DNA of 10,315 nucleotides from an uncultured Dialister sp. Its GTDB lineage: Bacteria; Bacillota; Negativicutes; Veillonellales; Dialisteraceae. A program made the translations under genes and the position numbers. Positions 6,452-10,315 of the stretch are shown here, in pieces. The notes under the pieces are model-generated. The model searched no databases and had not been told where the DNA came from. It was given only the letters and a program-made list of their open reading frames with translations. The DNA lies in contig UQRR01000073.1 in the NCBI GenBank assembly GCA_900543455.1, positions 1-10,315 of the forward strand, given 5' to 3'. Within the stretch, counting starts at the first letter, position 1. Each line of letters starts with the position of its first letter.

Positions 6452-6478
6452 CGTCATTTCGAGCGAAGCGAGAAATCT
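6452..6478 (+). repeat. Repeat-like intergenic element
   Basis: Starts CGTCATTTCGAGCGAAGCG and ends GAGAAATCT. The opening CGTCAT and the ATCT end resemble the ends of the 9128-9205 repeat, and the following ~40 bp contain an AAACGACGCATGT similar to AAACGTCGTATGT in that repeat. It may be a diverged or related family member; only one copy is in the window. Confidence 0.4.
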
Positions 6479-6568
6479 TTCTTGCAGTCCGATAAACGAC
6501 GCATGTGTGAAAACAGAAAGCGGCGCTTCATCATTTTTTGCGCCCCCTGAACCGCGAATCCCAATCCC

Positions 6569-6598
6569 TAGTCACTTCTTTCCCCCCTACGCTATAAT
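6569..6598 (+). promoter_or_regulatory. Candidate metH promoter
   Basis: A perfect TATAAT at 6593-6598 has TAGTCA (four of six -35 matches) at 6569-6574, with an 18-bp spacer. It would allow metH transcription independent of the T-box. The weak -35 keeps confidence moderate. Confidence 0.5.
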
Positions 6599-6637
6599 AA
6601 TGAAATATATAATACAATAATAAAAAGGAGAACCACT

Positions 6638-9007
6638 ATGATCTTTTTTGACGGCGGCATGGGTACCATGCTGCAGCGCTACGGTCTCTCGACAGGAGAT
6701 TGCCCAGACTACTACAATATCACCCACCCTGACATCGTACAGCGCATCCACAAGGAGTACGCAGACGCAGGAAGTAACTATATCACGACGAATACCTTCG
6801 GTACCTCCCCCATCAAGCTCGCTGACTATGATCTGGAGGACAAGGTGGAAGCCATCTGCGAAGCCGCTGTGCGAAATGTGCGTACCGCCTGCGGAGACCG
6901 TGTAAAGATCGCCGGTGATATGGGCCCGACAGGGAAATTCATCTCCCCCTTGGGCGATCTTTCCTTCGATGAGACCTGCGAGAACTACTACCGTCTGGCG
7001 AAAGCCCTTGCCAGTGCGGGAGCAGACTCGCTCATCATCGAGACCATCATCGACATTCAGGAAATGAAAGCCGCCCTCATCGCTGCTAAGACGGCCTGCG
7101 ACCTTCCCGTCATCTGCCAGATGACCTATGCAGAAGACGGACGCACCATCACTGGCACCGATCCGAAAGCCGCCGTCATTCTTCTCGATGCCATGGGCGC
7201 TGACATCATCGGAGCCAACTGCTCCGTCGGTCCGGAAAAGCTGCTCGAAGCCGCGAGACAGATGGTCCCTTACACGAATAAGCCCATCATCATCCAGCCG
7301 AATGCCGGCATGCCGGTGCTGGAAAATGGCGAAACCCATTTCCCTCTCACGCCGAAAGACTTCGGCGCATGGGCACCGGAATTTGCCAAAGCCGGCGTAT
7401 CCTTCCTCGGCGGCTGCTGCGGCACGACGCCGGATCATATCCGTGAAGAAGTCCTCGCCCTCAGCGATGTGACGATCTCTCCGAAAGAAAAGATCCCGCC
7501 CTTCACGGCACTCACCTCTCGTACACAGACCGTCTTCATCGGCGATGACTATGCTCCCGTCAAGATCGGCGAACGCATCAATCCGACCGGCCGCAAGAAA
7601 ATGAGAGAAGACCTGAAGACCGGCAGCTTCACCTCCGTCAAGAAAGAAGCCCTCGCGGAAGTCGATGCGGGCGCGGACATCCTCGACGTGAATATGGGCG
7701 TCCCCGGTGCAGACCAGGTCGCTCTCATGGAGACAGCGATTTCCCAGCTCTCCATGCTCTGCTCCGTCCCCTTCTCCATCGACAGCACCGACCCGAAAGT
7801 CCTTGAAAAAGCCCTGAAGCTGTATCCGGGCCGCCCGCTCATCAATTCCGCCAATGCGGAGAATGAAGAACGCTTAGATGCGATGCTCCGGCTTGCCAAG
7901 ACCTATGGCGCAGCGCTCCTGCTCCTTCCGATCGAGAAAGGAAATCTGCCGGAGACCGCCGAAGAGCGCGTCCGCATCATCCGCTATCTGGAAAAGAAAG
8001 CCCTCGCCGCCGGCCTTCGCAAAGAAGACCTTCTCCTTGACCCGCTCGTCCTCACCGTCGGCTCCGGGGACAAAGGCGCGAGCGAGACCCTGCGTACCAT
8101 CAAGCTCTACAAAAAAGAATTCGGCTTCCCCTGCGTCATGGGGACAAGCAATGTTTCCTTCGGCCTCCCCTGCCGCCCCCGCATCAATGCGGCCTTCCTC
8201 ACCATGGCACTCGCCTGCGGCATGAATGCCCCCATCGTGAATCCGCTCGATCAGGGCGTGAAGGATGCCTTCACCAATGCAAAGCTGCTCTTAGGCTTTG
8301 ACAAAGGCGCCCTGCATTTCATCCAAGAAGCACAGGACACCCCGACCACCGTGGCAGCGGCTACGCCCACGCAAGACCTCCCGCCGCTCGAGCAGGTGAA
8401 AGCCGCCGTGAAGCAGGGCGAAAAAGAAGAAGCGGCGAGTGCCGTCAAACGTGCGATCGAAGCCGAGATTTCCTCCGAAGAAATCATTAAGAGCGGCCTC
8501 ACCGCTGCCATGACAGAAATCGGTGACGGCTACGGCGCGGGAAAAGTCTTCCTCCCGCAGGTCATGATGAGCGCTGAAGCCATGCAGGCCGCATTCAAAG
8601 TCATCAAGGAAATGCTCCCCGAAACCGCCACGGCTGCCAAAGGCACACTGATCCTCGGCACCGTGCAGGGCGACATCCACGACCTCGGCAAAAATATCGT
8701 CTCTGCTCTCCTTGAAAACAGCGGCTACCGCGTCATCGACCTCGGCAAGGACGTCGCCCCCGAAGCCTTCCTCTCCGCCATCGAAGAGCACCACGCAGAC
8801 CTCGTCGGTCTCTGCTCCCTCATGACCACCACCCTGCCGGAGCTCGAAAAGACAGTCTCCCTCGTCAAAGAGAAATGCCCCGCCGTCTCCATCCTGACAG
8901 GAGGTGCCGTCGTCACGAAAGACTACGCCGCCTCCATCGGCGCTGATGCCTACTGCAAAGACGGCATCGCAGCCATCAAAGAAGCCGATCGGATGATGGG
9001 GAAATAG
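6638..9007 (+). CDS. metH: Cobalamin-dependent methionine synthase lacking the reactivation domain
   Basis: A 789-aa enzyme that transfers the methyl group of 5-methyltetrahydrofolate to homocysteine through protein-bound cobalamin. Domains in order: homocysteine-binding barrel (1-~290) with zinc ligands Cys195, Cys260 and Cys261 (GGCCGTTP); pterin-binding barrel (~305-560) with GERINPTGRKK at 311-321 and NMGVPG at 352-357; a Pro/Thr/Ala-rich linker (~566-585); cap domain (~585-665); B12-binding Rossmann domain (~668-789) with DxHxxG at 679-684, His681 being the expected lower cobalt ligand. Typical full-length MetH is about 1,200 aa; the missing C-terminal AdoMet domain is the separate upstream protein. 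Such split enzymes are known, for example in Thermotoga. The start ATG at 6638 follows AAAAGGAG. The sequence before residue 1 holds no further homology, so the N-terminus appears complete. Confidence 0.96.
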   Translation: MIFFDGGMGTMLQRYGLSTGDCPDYYNITHPDIVQRIHKEYADAGSNYITTNTFGTSPIKLADYDLEDKVEAICEAAVRNVRTACGDRVKIAGDMGPTGKFISPLGDLSFDETCENYYRLAKALASAGADSLIIETIIDIQEMKAALIAAKTACDLPVICQMTYAEDGRTITGTDPKAAVILLDAMGADIIGANCSVGPEKLLEAARQMVPYTNKPIIIQPNAGMPVLENGETHFPLTPKDFGAWAPEFAKAGVSFLGGCCGTTPDHIREEVLALSDVTISPKEKIPPFTALTSRTQTVFIGDDYAPVKIGERINPTGRKKMREDLKTGSFTSVKKEALAEVDAGADILDVNMGVPGADQVALMETAISQLSMLCSVPFSIDSTDPKVLEKALKLYPGRPLINSANAENEERLDAMLRLAKTYGAALLLLPIEKGNLPETAEERVRIIRYLEKKALAAGLRKEDLLLDPLVLTVGSGDKGASETLRTIKLYKKEFGFPCVMGTSNVSFGLPCRPRINAAFLTMALACGMNAPIVNPLDQGVKDAFTNAKLLLGFDKGALHFIQEAQDTPTTVAAATPTQDLPPLEQVKAAVKQGEKEEAASAVKRAIEAEISSEEIIKSGLTAAMTEIGDGYGAGKVFLPQVMMSAEAMQAAFKVIKEMLPETATAAKGTLILGTVQGDIHDLGKNIVSALLENSGYRVIDLGKDVAPEAFLSAIEEHHADLVGLCSLMTTTLPELEKTVSLVKEKCPAVSILTGGAVVTKDYAASIGADAYCKDGIAAIKEADRMMGK

Positions 9008-9012
9008 TTAGA

Positions 9013-9047
9013 GGGTTCAGGTTGGCGGGTTCAAGGTTCAGGGTTAG
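9013..9047. repeat. Heptad tandem repeat array 6
   Basis: Five 7-bp units in register, including GGGTTCA (9013-9019 and 9027-9033) and AGGTTCA (9034-9040). The array begins five bases after the metH stop codon. Its unit is close to the reverse complement of the CCTTGAA unit in array 3. Confidence 0.75.
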
Positions 9048-9127
9048 CCCCTTGGGCGTGCCGTCTCTAGATTATGAATAAAACCCTCGCTTGAATTAGA
9101 AATGAGAAATGGTGGTGCGGCGCATTT

Positions 9128-9205
9128 CGTCATCCTGAGCGGAGAAAAACGTCGTATGTTAAAAAAATGGCTTATCTGAAACAGGAGAACTGAGTCGAAG
9201 GATCT
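9128..9205 (+). repeat. Dispersed intergenic repeat, copy B
   Basis: A 78-nt element beginning CGTCATCCTGAGCGGAG and ending GAACTGAGTCGAAGGATCT. It shares both ends and a partly conserved interior (TCG, then ATGTT and an A-rich run) with copy A at 147-222, in the opposite orientation. Confidence 0.75.
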
Positions 9206-9251
9206 AAGCGCCGCAGAGTATAAATAGTTGTGATGCCATGAGCTGACATTT

Positions 9252-9300
9252 CAGTCACTAGTCACCAGTCACTTGAGACACCTAATCCCTAATCCCTAGC
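9252..9300. repeat. Heptad tandem repeat array 7
   Basis: Seven 7-bp units in register. The unit drifts along the array from CAGTCAC (9252-9258, 9266-9272) to CCCTAAT (9287-9293). The array ends 13 bp before the metF ribosome-binding site. Confidence 0.8.
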
Positions 9301-9325
9301 CACAAAATTTTTGAAAGGAGTCCCT

Positions 9326-10186
9326 ATGTCCACATTAAAAGAGAAAAACCAGAATCACATCTTTACCATCACCACCGAGCTGGACCCGCCGAAGAGCGCC
9401 TCCTCCGCCATCACAGAAGAACAGGTGCAGAAAGTCGCTCCCTACGTCGACGCAGTCAATATCGCCGACTGCCCCATGGCAAAAATGCGTATGAGCCCGA
9501 TCGCCCTCTCCTGCATCATCCAGCAGAAGTACCAGGTCGAGTCCATCTTCCATCTGACCTGCCGCGACAGAAATGTCATCGGCCTCCAGGCGGAACTTTT
9601 AGGAGCTGCGGCACTCGGCGTGCATAACATCCTCACCCTCACCGGTGATCCGCCCAAGATCGGTGACCATCCGAATGCCAAAGGAGTCTTTGAAATCGAC
9701 TCCACCGGCCTTATCCAGATCGCCAGCTGCCTGAACAGCGGTCACGATATCGAAGGACATGACCTTGGCGCAGCTACAGATTTTTACATCGGTACCACAG
9801 GAAATCCCGGCACCGATGACCTCGATGCAGAGATCAAACGATTGGAGGGCAAGAAAAAAGCGGGAGCTCAGTTCATCCAGACCCAGCCGATCTATGACAT
9901 CAAGCAGGCAGAAGACTTCCTCGCCTGTGCCAAAGACCTGGATCTTCCCATCCTCTTCGGCATCGTCCCGCTGAAAAGCTTCAAGATGGCGAACTATCTG
10001 AATGACAAGGTCCCGGGCATCACCATCCCTGCGAAAGTCCTTTCGCAGATGGAAACCGGCGGCCGCGAGACAGGCCTTGCGATCTCCAAAGAGATCGTCA
10101 CCGCCCTGCGCGAGATCCACGCTGCCGGCGCTCATCTCATGCCGGTCAACGACATCGACGCCATCCCGTATATCGTGGGAGACTAG
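9326..10186 (+). CDS. metF: 5,10-methylenetetrahydrofolate reductase
   Basis: A 286-aa flavoprotein-type TIM-barrel enzyme that reduces 5,10-methylene-THF to 5-methyl-THF, the methyl donor used by MetH. Length matches the bacterial MetF family. Family landmarks: the conserved Glu18 in TTELDPPKS, HLTCRDRN at 76-83, LTGDPP at 105-110 (Asp108 near the flavin) and QTQPIYD at 185-191. The start ATG at 9326 has an AAAGGAG site 5 nt upstream; an in-frame TTG at 9311 precedes that site and would translate through it, so it is unlikely. It lies 318 bp downstream of metH in the same direction and is followed 50 bp later by a strong terminator, so it is the last gene of this methionine cluster. The electron donor (NADH alone or through a partner such as MetV) cannot be told from the sequence; no metV-like gene is adjacent in the window. 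Confidence 0.95.
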   Translation: MSTLKEKNQNHIFTITTELDPPKSASSAITEEQVQKVAPYVDAVNIADCPMAKMRMSPIALSCIIQQKYQVESIFHLTCRDRNVIGLQAELLGAAALGVHNILTLTGDPPKIGDHPNAKGVFEIDSTGLIQIASCLNSGHDIEGHDLGAATDFYIGTTGNPGTDDLDAEIKRLEGKKKAGAQFIQTQPIYDIKQAEDFLACAKDLDLPILFGIVPLKSFKMANYLNDKVPGITIPAKVLSQMETGGRETGLAISKEIVTALREIHAAGAHLMPVNDIDAIPYIVGD

Positions 10187-10236
10187 GGACTGGCGGAAAA
10201 TCAGGATACACCGCTTGTTTTCTCATGCCATGCACG

Positions 10237-10286
10237 AAAAAGGGGCTGTGAAGAAATGAATCCTCATTTCTTCACAGCCCCTTTTT
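10237..10286. terminator. Perfect 23-bp hairpin terminator after metF
   Basis: Exact inverted arms at 10237-10259 and 10264-10286 with a 4-nt ATCC loop. The GC-rich core is GGGGCTGTGAAG, and each outer end is a run of five A or T. It forms an intrinsic terminator in both orientations, closing the methionine cluster and able to stop a convergent gene beyond the window. Confidence 0.93.
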
Positions 10287-10301
10287 ACTTTGCTTTCATT
10301 T

Positions 10302-10315
10302 GGTTCAAGGTTCAG
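10302..10315. repeat. Start of another heptad array, cut by the window end
   Basis: Two units, GGTTCAA and GGTTCAG, at the very edge. The unit is the same as in array 6 and complementary to array 3. The array may continue outside the window. Confidence 0.5.

Larger units (their letters stand above)
6417..6637. other. Gap before metH with repeat-like stretch and promoter
   Basis: This 221-bp gap contains no gene. It holds the repeat-like stretch CGTCATTTCGAGCGAAGCG and its continuation (6452-6478), a weak GGCGC/GCGCC inverted repeat (6522-6544), a short trace of heptad-like units near 6554-6575 (GCGAATC, CCAATCC) and a promoter candidate at 6569-6598. Confidence 0.55.
9008..9325. other. Gap between metH and metF
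   Basis: No gene is visible in these 318 bp. The gap holds heptad array 6 directly after the metH stop, a GCCC-CTT-GGGC mini-hairpin (9047-9057), repeat copy B (9128-9205) and heptad array 7 ending just before the metF ribosome site (AAAGGAG, 9314-9320). I found no convincing terminator or strong promoter, so metF may depend on read-through from metH. Confidence 0.65.

Noticed and set aside
6522..6544. GGCGC/GCGCC inverted repeat as terminator after the reactivation gene
   Set aside because: Only a 5-bp stem with a 13-nt loop, and the T-run lies in the loop, not after the stem.
6587..7438. Minus-strand open frame across the start of metH
   Set aside because: It is antisense to the zinc-binding homocysteine domain, which is unmistakable on the plus strand; no ribosome site or recognisable domain.

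Overview
The window looks like chromosomal DNA of a moderately GC-rich anaerobic Firmicute. The MetH with a detached reactivation domain, an ECF-type transporter and two T-box leaders fit the Negativicutes (Veillonellaceae; Dialister or Megasphaera would be my first guess). The taxon is inferred from gene content and general feel, not from a search. I see no phage, transposase, CRISPR, tRNA or rRNA genes.

Left part (1-3590, minus strand). A three-gene operon is read right to left: a 495-aa fusion of a TrpP-like membrane domain (probable substrate-binding S component) with an ECF ATPase, a second ECF ATPase, and the EcfT transmembrane coupling protein. The genes overlap by 8 and 4 nt. A consensus promoter and a T-box leader precede them. 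The codon at the specifier position reads UGG (Trp), which agrees with the TrpP-like domain, so this is most likely a tryptophan-starvation-induced ECF tryptophan importer. A perfect 14-bp hairpin at 109-143 may end the operon.

Middle (3922-5283, minus strand). A ThrE-family (threonine/serine exporter or YjjP/YjjB-like) membrane protein, apparently a single gene with its own promoter.

Right part (5411-10286, plus strand). A second T-box leader, with a probable AUG (Met) specifier, precedes a small protein carrying the MetH reactivation (AdoMet-binding) domain. It is followed by a 789-aa cobalamin-dependent methionine synthase that lacks that domain, then by methylenetetrahydrofolate reductase and a perfect 23-bp hairpin terminator. 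Together they form the methyl branch of methionine synthesis: MetF supplies 5-methyl-THF, MetH moves the methyl group to homocysteine via B12, and the separate protein reactivates oxidised cobalamin. metH and metF may also be transcribed independently, since both sit behind gaps of 220-320 bp.

The intergenic gaps are unusual. Most contain arrays of imperfect tandem repeats with a strict 7-bp period but different unit sequences, several abutting a stop codon. Two inverted copies of a ~77-bp dispersed repeat (147-222 and 9128-9205), a further repeat-like stretch at 6452-6478 and small GC-rich palindromes also lie in gaps. The heptad arrays are the least explained feature of the window; the amino-acid-matched T-box/transporter pairing is the clearest biological result.
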